From: Candidatus Omnitrophota bacterium
GTDB taxonomy: Bacteria > Omnitrophota > Gorgyraeia > Gygaellales > Profunditerraquicolaceae
Assembly (NCBI GenBank): GCA_028710845.1
Contig: JAQTTI010000058.1
Location: 1-6,785 of the forward strand
DNA length: 6,785 nt
Reading direction: 5' to 3'
Under the pieces are notes generated by a model, which was given only the letters and a program-made list of their open reading frames with translations, searched no databases and was not told the DNA's origin. Positions 1 through 6,060 of this stretch are shown in pieces. Within the stretch, counting starts at the first letter, position 1. The number at the start of each line of letters is the position of its first letter. The position numbers and the translations under genes were made by a program.

Positions 1-1217
1 GAGGCAGCCGCCTGCTTAAGCTGATGTCTAAATTCGAAGAGGGGATAAAAGGTTTATTTGTGCCCGGAATGTTGTTTGAAGAGCTGGGATTCCGTTATTT
101 CGGCCCTATTGATGGACATGACTTAAGCAAACTGATATCTACTTTAAAAAATATTACCGAGATCAAAGGCCCCCGCCTTTTACATGTGGTTACCAAAAAA
201 GGAAAAGGCTGTGGTTTTGCCGAGAATAATCCGGTAAAGTTTCACGGAATCAGCCGATTTGATATAAATACCGGCGAAGTAGAAGTTAAGAAATCACCGA
301 GTGAAAAAACTTATACTGAGATATTCGGCAACAAAATAGTCGAGCTGGCCAAAGCCGATAATAAGATTGTTGCGATTACCGCGGCTATGCCGGAAGGTAC
401 AGGGCTGGATAAGTTCAGGGACAATTTTGGCGAAAGGTTTTTTGATGTGGGCATAGCCGAACCCCATGCAGTTTGTTTTGCGGCGGGGCTGGCCAAACAG
501 GGTTTTAAGCCGATTGTCGCCATATACTCGACATTTTTACAGCGGGCTTACGATCAAATTATCGAGGAGGTTGCTCTACAGGAACTTCCGGTAATCTTTG
601 CCATTGACCGGGCGGGTATCGTCGGAGAAGATGGTGTAACCCACCAGGGGATATTCGACATTGCTTATTTAAGAAGCATACCTAACCTTACTATAATGGC
701 GCCAAAAGACGGGGAAGAATTAGAGGCTATGCTTGATTTTGCTTTAAAATTAAACAGGCCGGCAGTAATAAGATACCCCAGGGCCAATGTTATCTACCGA
801 AACGCCGCCTGCCAGCCGATAAAATTGGGGAAAGCAGAATTATTGAGGGAGGGTAAAAATTTTACCGTTATTGCTTTAGGTAGTATGGTCCAGTCCGCCC
901 AGGAAGCTATTGAAATATTGGCCAAGGAAGGGATCCAAGGCACATTGATCAGCGCCCGATTTGCTGCACCACTTGACCTGGATCTGATTAAAAGTCACTG
1001 CGGAAGATCGCAATTTATTTTTACCCTGGAAGAAGGGATCAGAGATTCAGGGTTCGGAAGCGCAATCGCTCAGGATCTAGGTAAGCCGGTAAACCGGCTC
1101 GGCCTTCCTTTAGAGTTTATCCCGCATGGCTCAAGAGAGTTGTTATTAGAAAAATATGATTTAACCGCTAAAGGGATTGCCGGAAATATCCGTTCGGCTT
1201 TAAAAGATAATGGCTAA
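1..1217 (+). CDS. dxs: 1-deoxy-D-xylulose-5-phosphate synthase, 5'-truncated by window edge
   Basis: This enzyme condenses pyruvate and glyceraldehyde 3-phosphate to DXP, the entry step of the MEP isoprenoid pathway, with ThDP as cofactor. The frame stays open from base 3 upstream of the first ATG (24), and that ATG falls mid-protein, so the gene begins outside the window. About 404 residues are visible; roughly the first 230 of a usual 620-640 are missing, including the GDG ThDP/Mg site. Recognisable blocks are LFEELGFRYFGPIDGHD (near 75-125), the pyrimidine-binding domain with FDVGIAEPHAV (about 441-473; its Glu is the catalytic Glu of the family), YSTFLQRAYDQ (about 523-555) and DRAGIVGEDGVTHQG (about 605-650), then the transketolase C-terminal domain to the TAA at 1215-1217. 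The family usually reads IAEQHAV, so Pro after Glu is a small oddity. Its last 8 nt overlap the ferredoxin gene. Identification is very secure; start and promoter are out of view. Confidence 0.97.
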   Translation, partial: GSRLLKLMSKFEEGIKGLFVPGMLFEELGFRYFGPIDGHDLSKLISTLKNITEIKGPRLLHVVTKKGKGCGFAENNPVKFHGISRFDINTGEVEVKKSPSEKTYTEIFGNKIVELAKADNKIVAITAAMPEGTGLDKFRDNFGERFFDVGIAEPHAVCFAAGLAKQGFKPIVAIYSTFLQRAYDQIIEEVALQELPVIFAIDRAGIVGEDGVTHQGIFDIAYLRSIPNLTIMAPKDGEELEAMLDFALKLNRPAVIRYPRANVIYRNAACQPIKLGKAELLREGKNFTVIALGSMVQSAQEAIEILAKEGIQGTLISARFAAPLDLDLIKSHCGRSQFIFTLEEGIRDSGFGSAIAQDLGKPVNRLGLPLEFIPHGSRELLLEKYDLTAKGIAGNIRSALKDNG

Positions 1218-1413
1218 GATTACAATTAACCCAGAGAGGTGCAAAGGCTGTTTATTATGCGTAAGTTTCTGTCCCAAAGGGTTAATTAAAAAAAGCGAGA
1301 AACTGAATAAAAAAGGACTCAATTTTGCCGAATTTGTCCTAAATGGTGAATGCGCCGGCTGCCTGCAATGCGCGATAATTTGCCCGGATTGCTGTATAGA
1401 GGTGCATAAATGA
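1210..1413 (+). CDS. 2x[4Fe-4S] ferredoxin subunit (delta) of 2-oxoacid:ferredoxin oxidoreductase
   Basis: A 67-residue bacterial-type ferredoxin with two cluster motifs: C11-x2-C14-x2-C17-x3-C21-P and C48-x2-C51-x2-C54-x3-C58-P. Proteins of this size immediately upstream of alpha/beta/gamma genes are the delta (VorC/KorD-type) subunit, which carries electrons from the ThDP site of the complex to soluble ferredoxin in the cytoplasm. Two further cysteines, C61 and C62, follow the second motif and are not needed for the two standard clusters. The ATG at 1210 lies inside the end of dxs (8-nt overlap) with no good Shine-Dalgarno in front, which suggests coupling to dxs translation. The stop overlaps the next start as ATGA. 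Function as part of the adjacent oxidoreductase is inferred from order and spacing; a free ferredoxin is the alternative. Confidence 0.92.
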   Translation: MAKITINPERCKGCLLCVSFCPKGLIKKSEKLNKKGLNFAEFVLNGECAGCLQCAIICPDCCIEVHK

Positions 1414-2456
1414 AAAAAGATAAAATATTGATTTCTGGTAATGAGGCGATTGCCCAAGGCGCAATTGATGCCGGGTGCAATTTTTATGCCGGCTACCCGA
1501 TTACCCCGCAAAACGAAATTATTGCTTATATGTCCAAACATATGGCCGATTCCGGCGGAGTGTCTATCCAGGCAGAATCGGAGCTGGCTGCAATCAGCAT
1601 GGTTTATGGAGCTTCCGCCGCCGGGGCAAGGAGCATGACTTCATCATCTAGCCCCGGAATAAGCTTAAAACAGGAAGGGATATCTTATATCGCCGGTGCG
1701 CAACTGCCTGCGGTTATTGTAAATATTATGCGCGGCGGCCCGGGGCTTGGTAATATTGCCCCTTCGCAATCTGACTATTTTCAGGCAACCCGCGGTGGCG
1801 GACACGGGGATTACCGTTTAATAGTCCTTGCCCCTGCTTCTGTCCAGGAGGCATATGAACTTACCCGGCTTAGTTTTGATTTAGCCGATAAATACCGCAT
1901 TCCGGTTATGATTTTAGGAGACGGAATATTGGGCCAGATGATGGAACCGGTTGAGTTAAGGCCTAAAACCAAAACTATTCCTCAAAAAAGCTGGGCGCTT
2001 AGCGGATGCCGGGGGAGAAAACCGAATATCGTTAAATCTTTTTTCCTGCGGGAAGGCGCGCTAGAAGAATTTAATAAAACTTTACAAAAAAATCACCAAA
2101 TCATCAGTAAAAATGAAATCCGTTTTGAAGAAATAAATTTATCCGGCGCAAAAGTAGTTTTGGTCGCCTACGGTACCATGGCCCGGATTGCCAAAAGCGC
2201 TGTGGCTAAATTAAGCTCTAACGGCAAAAAAGTGGGGCTGATCAGGCCGATCAGCCTTTGGCCGTTCCCAAAAACAGCTTTTAATAGTAAAGATAAGAAA
2301 TTAAAGTATCTTACTATTGAAATGTCGGCGGGACAGATGGTTGAGGATGTAAGGTTAGCGGTTAATGGCCGCAACCCGGTTGAATTTTTGGGCCGTTCAG
2401 GGGGAGGAGTACCGACGGAAGAAGAGATTATTAATAAGGTTAAGAAATTATTATAA
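1410..2456 (+). CDS. vorB: 2-oxoacid:ferredoxin oxidoreductase alpha subunit, VorB-like
   Basis: A 348-residue alpha subunit, the expected size for the VorB group (2-oxoisovalerate:ferredoxin oxidoreductase), which oxidatively decarboxylates 2-oxoacids to acyl-CoA while reducing ferredoxin and can run in reverse at low potential. It carries the pyrimidine-binding half of the ThDP site. Visible blocks are GNEAIAQGAIDAGC (residues 10-23), YAGYPITPQNEI (26-37), QAESELAAI (54-62, with the ThDP-activating Glu expected here), SSSPGISLKQEGISY (79-93), GGPGLGNIAPSQSDYFQAT (109-127) and the C-terminal domain II with AYGTMARIAKSAV. These match VorB more closely than pyruvate (PorA) or 2-oxoglutarate (KorA) alphas, but substrate cannot be fixed from sequence; branched-chain 2-oxoacids are the best guess. 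AGAGGTG at 1398-1404 is the ribosome site, and the start overlaps the ferredoxin stop (ATGA). Confidence 0.93.
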   Translation: MKKDKILISGNEAIAQGAIDAGCNFYAGYPITPQNEIIAYMSKHMADSGGVSIQAESELAAISMVYGASAAGARSMTSSSSPGISLKQEGISYIAGAQLPAVIVNIMRGGPGLGNIAPSQSDYFQATRGGGHGDYRLIVLAPASVQEAYELTRLSFDLADKYRIPVMILGDGILGQMMEPVELRPKTKTIPQKSWALSGCRGRKPNIVKSFFLREGALEEFNKTLQKNHQIISKNEIRFEEINLSGAKVVLVAYGTMARIAKSAVAKLSSNGKKVGLIRPISLWPFPKTAFNSKDKKLKYLTIEMSAGQMVEDVRLAVNGRNPVEFLGRSGGGVPTEEEIINKVKKLL

Positions 2457-3184
2457 TGGAAAAATTATTTACTAAAACCGAGTCCTTGTATGATTTGCCC
2501 ACACATTACTGCCCGGGGTGCGGCCACGGTATTGCCCACCGGTTAATTGCCGAGGTAGTTGACGAGTTAGGTATCCGGGAAAAAACCATTGGGATAGCCC
2601 CCGTAGGTTGCGCCGTAGTCGCCTATGATTACTGGAATTTTGATTGTTCGGAAGCAGCGCACGGCAGGGCACTGGCAGTTGCCACAGGTATCAAAAGAGT
2701 GCGCCCTCACAACATTGTTTTTACTTACCAGGGGGATGGTGATTTAGCCGCTATTGGCACCAATGAAACTATCCATGCGGCAAATCGCGGAGAAAACCTT
2801 TCGGTAGTTTTCATTAACAATGCAGTTTACGGAATGACCGGAGGCCAGATGGCTCCTACCACGCTCTTGGGCCAGAAAACTTCTACTTCTATCGAAGGAA
2901 GAAAAAAAGAAAAACATGGGTTCCCGCTAAAGATTTCTGAGATGTTAGCTTTATTACCCGGTGTTTGTTATATTGAAAGAGTCTCTTTCCATACACCTGC
3001 AGAAGTATTAAAAGCCAAACGGGCAATCAAACTAGCTTTCGAAAACCAGATTAATAACCTGGGTTTTTCTTTAGTTGAAATTCTTTCACCCTGTCCGACT
3101 TATTGGGGCCTTAATCCTAAAGAAGCGCTTGATTGGACCAGAGATATTATGCAAAAAGAATTTCCTTTGGGAAGGATCAAATGA
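2456..3184 (+). CDS. 2-oxoacid:ferredoxin oxidoreductase beta subunit (ThDP-binding)
   Basis: A 242-residue beta subunit of the same oxidoreductase, providing the pyrophosphate half of the ThDP site. The N-terminus has YCPGCGHG (residues 18-25). The ThDP/Mg motif is GDGDLAAIGTNE (93-104) followed by INNAVYGMTGGQ (120-131), the expected GDG...NN spacing. GHG and the later PTYWGLNP segment are typical of KorB/VorA-type betas of about 240-280 residues, which lack the C-terminal extension of PorB. The beta's own [4Fe-4S] cluster, seen in PFOR-type enzymes, cannot be assigned with certainty, although C19, C22 and C52 are candidates. The start shares one base with the vorB stop (TAATG), and no Shine-Dalgarno of normal spacing is seen, so translation is probably coupled. 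The end overlaps the gamma gene as ATGA. Vor versus Kor naming rests on the neighbouring alpha subunit. Confidence 0.93.
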   Translation: MEKLFTKTESLYDLPTHYCPGCGHGIAHRLIAEVVDELGIREKTIGIAPVGCAVVAYDYWNFDCSEAAHGRALAVATGIKRVRPHNIVFTYQGDGDLAAIGTNETIHAANRGENLSVVFINNAVYGMTGGQMAPTTLLGQKTSTSIEGRKKEKHGFPLKISEMLALLPGVCYIERVSFHTPAEVLKAKRAIKLAFENQINNLGFSLVEILSPCPTYWGLNPKEALDWTRDIMQKEFPLGRIK

Positions 3185-3717
3185 CTGAGCGTATAATTAT
3201 TGCCGGTTCAGGCGGCCAGGGGGTTATGCTCCTCGGTAAAGTTTTGGCTGAGACAGCGATGCTTGAAGGTAAACAGGTTACCTATTTGCCTGCTTATGGG
3301 CCTGAGGTCCGCGGCGGTACAAGCCATTGCATGGTTACTATTTCGGATGAAGAAATCGGTTCTCCTTATATTAGCCAAGCGGATACTTTAATAATCTTAA
3401 ATAACCCTTCATTGGAAAAATTTAAAGGCAAGCTTAGAAATAAGGGGTTGCTAATCCTTAATTCTTCTTTAGCTAAAAGCGAAAGCAGCGGCAAAACATG
3501 TTTATGCCAATTTCCATTTACCGATATGGCTATAAAGCTAGGCAATATAAAAGTGGCCAATATGGTGGCATTAGGATGTTATTTAAGCGCCAGAAAGACC
3601 CTTAAAATTAATGATGTCCTGCAGGTTTTTAAAATTATGGCGCCCGCCGGTAATTTAAGGATACTAGAAATCAATGAACAGGCGCTTGCGGAAGGAGCAG
3701 GTTTAAACCATGGTTAG
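3181..3717 (+). CDS. 2-oxoacid:ferredoxin oxidoreductase gamma subunit
   Basis: A 178-residue gamma subunit (pyruvate/ketoisovalerate oxidoreductase catalytic-domain family), which binds the CoA-handling face of the complex. The diagnostic blocks are GSGGQGVMLLGKVLAE (residues 9-24) and YLPAYGPEVRGGTSHCMV (35-52), followed by the usual helix-rich C-terminus. The frame is open upstream to an ATG at 3133, but I place the start at 3181: it gives the standard MTERIIIAGSGGQG N-terminus, sits on the ATGA overlap with the beta gene, and has GGAAGGA at 3170-3176 as a ribosome site, whereas the longer form would run 52 bases into the beta gene. The final 8 nt overlap gltX. With the three genes before it, this completes a four-subunit delta-alpha-beta-gamma enzyme. 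Confidence 0.93.
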   Translation: MTERIIIAGSGGQGVMLLGKVLAETAMLEGKQVTYLPAYGPEVRGGTSHCMVTISDEEIGSPYISQADTLIILNNPSLEKFKGKLRNKGLLILNSSLAKSESSGKTCLCQFPFTDMAIKLGNIKVANMVALGCYLSARKTLKINDVLQVFKIMAPAGNLRILEINEQALAEGAGLNHG

Positions 3718-5011
3718 AGTAAGATTTGCCCCCAGCCCTACGGGAAATTTACATATCGGCGGCGGCCGGACAGCCCTGTTTAACTGGCTTTTTTCCCAGT
3801 CAAATAAAGGAAAATTTATACTAAGAATCGAAGATACGGATCAAGAGCGCTCAAAAAAAGAATTTGTCGATGAAATACTATATAGCCTTAAATGGTTGGG
3901 TTTTAACTGGGATGAAATATATTATCAGAGCCAGCGTTTTGAAACTTACCGTAAATATGCCGATAATCTGCTTAAGTCAGGTTTAGCCTACATCGAAAAA
4001 TCACCCGAAGGCAAAGAGGCGATTATTTATAAGGTTCCGGCTAAAAAGATAAATATTCGCGACTTAATCCGGGGAGAGATCGAATTTGACTCGAGCCTCA
4101 TTAAGGATCAGGTATTAATCAAATCCGACGGAACGCCGACCTATAATTTCGCCTGCGTTATTGACGATGCTGAAATGGAGATCAGCCATATTATACGAGG
4201 GGATGACCATATCTCCAATACCCCCAAACAGGTCCTTTTGTATGAGGCACTGGGTTTTAAAATACCGTTTTTTGCCCACCTGCCTTTAATAATGGGGATA
4301 GACGGGGGAAGGCTTTCTAAGCGTACCGGGGCAACTGCGATCAGTGATTACCGGAAAAATGGCTATCTCTCGGAAGCCCTGTTAAATTACCTTCTTTTGC
4401 TCAGTTGGTCGCCGGGTGGCAACCGGGAAATTATCGGGATAGAAGAGGCGGTGAAATTATTCGATATAAAAACCGTGAATAAAACCTCGGCAACCTTTGA
4501 TTTAAAGAAATTGGACTGGATCAATAACCAGTACTTGAAAAACGCAGATCCGGAAAAGCTGGCCGATGAGCTTATCCCTTTACTTGAAGATAAAAAATTG
4601 ATAACTAAAGAAAAATTTGACCGGGGTAATTTATTGGATTTGGTAAAATTATTCCAGGCCCGCCTGCCTAGGCTGAATGATTTTGTGGATTGGGCGGATT
4701 TTTTCTTCCTCGATGAACCGGTTATGGATGAGGCTGCGGTAAAAAAATATCTGGATGCAGATAATCCGCTCCTGTCAAAAGCCTTCGGCCTTTTTGTGCA
4801 AAGCCTGGATAATTTAGAAGAATATGAGATCGCTAATATCGAATCGGCCTTTCGCCAACTAGTGGCAGACCTGGGAATGGAAGCCAAGCAGCTAATCCAT
4901 CCGATCCGGGTTGCTCTTACCGGTAAAACTATCGGACCGGGCTTGTTCGAAGTGATTTATTATCTGGGAAAAGAGCGCAGCAAAAAAAGGCTGTTAAAAT
5001 GGGTAAGATAA
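3710..5011 (+). CDS. gltX: glutamate--tRNA ligase, compact form without the Cys-rich zinc segment
   Basis: A class I synthetase that attaches Glu to tRNA-Glu in the cytoplasm, and also to tRNA-Gln in organisms that use GatCAB. Seen in order: RFAPSPTGNLHIGGGRTAL (residues 5-22, HIGH box as HIGG 15-18), LRIEDTDQERS (38-48), DGTPTYNFACVIDD (140-153), HIIRGDDHISNTPKQ (160-174), the KMSKS loop as RLSKR (201-205), then NYLLLLSWSPGG (226-237) and the helical anticodon-binding domain. At 433 residues it is shorter than the usual 460-500. The missing piece lies at about 93-110, where AYIEKSPEGKEAIIYKVP replaces the roughly 55-residue stretch that in E. coli holds the CYC...C zinc ligands; about 36-38 residues are absent. 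The start overlaps the gamma gene by 8 nt. An AGG at 3699-3701 or AAGGAG at 3692-3697 may serve as ribosome site. The family call is certain; the discriminating versus non-discriminating type is not. Confidence 0.96.
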   Translation: MVRVRFAPSPTGNLHIGGGRTALFNWLFSQSNKGKFILRIEDTDQERSKKEFVDEILYSLKWLGFNWDEIYYQSQRFETYRKYADNLLKSGLAYIEKSPEGKEAIIYKVPAKKINIRDLIRGEIEFDSSLIKDQVLIKSDGTPTYNFACVIDDAEMEISHIIRGDDHISNTPKQVLLYEALGFKIPFFAHLPLIMGIDGGRLSKRTGATAISDYRKNGYLSEALLNYLLLLSWSPGGNREIIGIEEAVKLFDIKTVNKTSATFDLKKLDWINNQYLKNADPEKLADELIPLLEDKKLITKEKFDRGNLLDLVKLFQARLPRLNDFVDWADFFFLDEPVMDEAAVKKYLDADNPLLSKAFGLFVQSLDNLEEYEIANIESAFRQLVADLGMEAKQLIHPIRVALTGKTIGPGLFEVIYYLGKERSKKRLLKWVR

Positions 5012-5277
5012 TCTTTAGTTTATTTTTTCTCTCGGTAATTTTTATATTAGGACTGGTTTTTGTTAAAGGCAAGGTTGGCCCTCTTTTTAAAGCTAATCCG
5101 GTTTCATCAAGCGATGCCAAAGGCCAGGGCATAAAAACTATGGGCATTGAGGAATACCGGGAATTGGTGAAGTCAACCCTCGACAATATGTCTATTTCTG
5201 TTTCTGAAGCCGAGGAGCAGCCTAAACCAAGCCCCAAAGAAAGAATTAAGCCCAAAGTCATTATTATCGAAGACTGA
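4999..5277 (+). CDS. small single-pass membrane-anchored protein, unknown function
   Basis: A 92-residue protein I do not recognise. The N-terminus is a hydrophobic helix (about residues 4-22, KIIFSLFFLSVIFILGLVFV region) with a single preceding Lys and no lipobox, so it is probably an uncleaved membrane anchor with the rest outside or inside the cell. The remainder is hydrophilic: a Ser/Ala/Lys segment, a short possible helix GIEEYRELVKSTLDN (about 49-63), then a Glu/Pro/Lys tail (EAEEQPKPSPKERIKPK) ending in VIIIED. The ATG lies 13 nt inside the gltX end, with AAAGG at 4986-4990 as a well-spaced ribosome site, which supports a real, coupled gene. It ends with tandem TGA-TAA stops. The frame has a biased composition unlike a random overlap. 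Role unknown. Confidence 0.75.
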   Translation: MGKIIFSLFFLSVIFILGLVFVKGKVGPLFKANPVSSSDAKGQGIKTMGIEEYRELVKSTLDNMSISVSEAEEQPKPSPKERIKPKVIIIED

Positions 5278-5310
5278 TAAAGCAACAAAATAATTCTTTT
5301 CTCGGCCCCC

Positions 5311-5338
5311 TTGATATTGCCGTACAATATGTTATATT
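5311..5338 (+). promoter_or_regulatory. putative sigma70 promoter ahead of the structured RNA candidate
   Basis: TTGATA at 5311-5316 and TATATT at 5333-5338 are separated by 16 bp. The predicted start near 5345 is about 15 nt before the long stem at 5358. Matches are good but not perfect and are seen by eye only. It would allow this RNA to be transcribed separately from the dxs operon. Confidence 0.45.
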
Positions 5339-5357
5339 TCCTTAGTAAACTTTAAGT

Positions 5358-5431
5358 GAGGCAAGGGGAAACTACCAGCGGGCAGGCAATGCCCAGAGAT
5401 AAAAGCCAATAAAATTTCCCCTTGTCTTTTT
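5358..5431 (+). ncRNA. candidate small structured RNA or attenuator with terminator-like 3' end
   Basis: CAAGGGGAAA (5362-5371) pairs perfectly with TTTCCCCTTG (5415-5424). The stem extends outward through G5361-U5425, G5360-C5426 and A5359-U5427, and is followed by a T-rich run (5427-5438). The stem encloses 43 nt holding a second hairpin, GGGCA (5380-5384) with TGCCC (5390-5394) and loop GGCAA. The loop GGC (5385-5387) can pair with GCC (5405-5407) across the A-rich linker AGAGATAAAA, giving an H-type pseudoknot. Compact pseudoknots with an A-rich linker are common in ligand-binding leader RNAs, but it matches no riboswitch class I know. Alternatives are a stand-alone sRNA, a cis-attenuator of the lipoprotein gene, or simply an elaborate terminator for the dxs operon, which has no other terminator in view. 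Confidence 0.5.
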
Positions 5432-5448
5432 ATTTTTTATGCTATTAT
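5422..5448 (+). promoter_or_regulatory. extended -10 promoter for the small lipoprotein gene
   Basis: TGCTATTAT at 5440-5448 is an extended -10 element (TGn plus TATTAT). A weak -35 (TTGTCT, 5422-5427) lies 15 bp upstream, inside the 3' arm of the preceding RNA stem. Predicted start is near 5455, leaving a leader of about 30 nt. Confidence 0.5.
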
Positions 5449-5484
5449 AGTAACAGTTGGCTGTATATAAAAAGGGGGCAAGAA

Positions 5485-5658
5485 ATGAAGCAAAGGTTTT
5501 TTTTGTCGGTTTTTCTTTTTGTTTTTATTTTTTTAGCCAGCGGATGTACTGTCGCCAAAGGTATTAGCGGGCTTGGCAATGGAATGGCTGAAGGGTTTCA
5601 GGAAGATTGCAAAGCCATACAAAAGGCAGACAACTGGGCTAAGACCAATCTTTGGTAA
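5485..5658 (+). CDS. small entericidin-like lipoprotein
   Basis: A 57-residue exported lipoprotein. The signal peptide has K2, R4, a hydrophobic stretch rich in Phe and Leu (5-17), and the lipobox L17-A-S-G-C21, so Cys21 should be lipidated and the mature form is about 37 residues, Gly/Ala/Lys-rich with a second Cys (EDC) and ending NWAKTNLW. The layout (tiny lipoprotein, GC-T-V-A-K-G after cleavage) resembles entericidin-type peptides, but the match is by general form and the function should not be taken from it. The start is chosen at 5485 because AGGGGG (5473-5478) sits 6 nt upstream and the signal peptide begins there; a TTG at 5422 in the same frame would lie within the upstream RNA stem and spoil the signal peptide. 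It has its own promoter and terminator, so it is likely monocistronic. Confidence 0.82.
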   Translation: MKQRFFLSVFLFVFIFLASGCTVAKGISGLGNGMAEGFQEDCKAIQKADNWAKTNLW

Positions 5659-5676
5659 GAAGTTAAAACTAAAAAT

Positions 5677-5709
5677 AAGCCGGGAAGATATCTTCCCGGC
5701 TTTTTATTT
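5677..5709. terminator. strong bidirectional intrinsic terminator
   Basis: AAGCCGGGAAG (5677-5687) and CTTCCCGGCTT (5692-5702) form a perfect 11-bp stem with an ATAT loop. On the plus strand it runs into TTTTTATTTT; on the minus strand it is followed by TTATTTTTAG and TTTT. It lies between the stops of two converging genes (5658 and 5724) and should end both transcripts. Confidence 0.93.
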
Positions 5710-5723
5710 TAAAAAATAGTTCT

Positions 5724-6059
5724 TCAGTTTTTTAAGCAGGTAATGCCCCCGTCCAGATTTCTGTAACAGCTGGTTACCGGACCTTCTTGTTCCTGGGGGT
5801 TAACATAGAAAGACTGGAATTCCCTATAGTACCTTTCCCGCTGGAGCCTTTTTAGCTCTTCCTGTTTTTGCTCTTTTGAATAATTCTGCCAAGAGGGCGA
5901 ATTTTCTATAGCCTTTTTTCTATTGAGATAGGTTTGCCGGTCCATTTTTCCGCTTAAATAATCTGTTTCCATTGCTTTTAAGGTGTCATTTGTTATCTTA
6001 TCTTTTGCGCAAGCCGAGACAATAAAGATTAATATAATAACAGCCAGAAATCTTTTCAT
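5724..6059 (-). CDS. lipoprotein with charged helical body and C-terminal Cys pair, unknown function
   Basis: A 111-residue exported lipoprotein. The signal peptide MKRFLAVIILIFIVSAC gives a lipobox V14-S-A-C17; Ala at +2 of the mature form suggests outer-membrane sorting by the usual rule. Residues about 26-50 (TLKAMETDYLSGKMDRQTYL and on) have the look of a SHOCT-like two-helix unit (a Leu-rich helix, Gly turn, then a helix with acidic and basic residues), which is only a resemblance. Residues 60-83 are Lys/Glu/Gln/Arg-rich and probably form a long helix or short coiled coil. The tail TSCYRNLDGGITC has C98 and C108, well placed for a periplasmic disulfide. It starts one base after the stop of the upstream membrane-protein gene (TAA-T-ATG) with no Shine-Dalgarno, so translation is likely coupled. 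Function unknown. Confidence 0.8.
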   Translation of the reverse strand: MKRFLAVIILIFIVSACAKDKITNDTLKAMETDYLSGKMDRQTYLNRKKAIENSPSWQNYSKEQKQEELKRLQRERYYREFQSFYVNPQEQEGPVTSCYRNLDGGITCLKN

Positions 6060-6060
6060 A

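Noticed and set aside
1084..1099. AGCCGGT-AA-ACCGGCT hairpin
   Set aside because: Inside the dxs C-terminal domain (GKPVNRLG), with no T-tract; no regulatory role can be supported.
1200..1541. Minus-strand open frame of 113 codons
   Set aside because: Antisense to the ferredoxin and vorB genes, both of which have clear family motifs.
2236..2256. Perfect 8-bp hairpin GGCTGATC / GATCAGCC with a 5-nt loop
   Set aside because: It lies well inside vorB, is not followed by a T-run, and the codons fit the protein family; a chance coding palindrome is more likely.
3133..3180. Longer N-terminus for the gamma subunit starting at 3133
   Set aside because: It would overlap the beta gene by 52 bases and add residues absent from the family; the ATGA start at 3181 has a good ribosome site.
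4387..4887. Minus-strand open frame of 166 codons
   Set aside because: Antisense to gltX in a Ser/Phe/Lys-biased frame with no recognisable motif or ribosome site; a shadow of the real gene.
4929..5327. Minus-strand open frame of 132 codons over the gltX end and following gene
   Set aside because: Antisense to two well-supported genes and running into the promoter region; low-complexity product without motifs.
5301..5345. Separate intrinsic terminator right after the 92-residue protein gene
   Set aside because: No GC-rich inverted repeat followed by T's is seen there; the only terminator-like structure is the stem at 5358-5431.
5422..5484. TTG start at 5422 for the small lipoprotein
   Set aside because: It adds 21 residues ahead of a complete signal peptide and overlaps the RNA stem and promoter; the ATG at 5485 has a Shine-Dalgarno.
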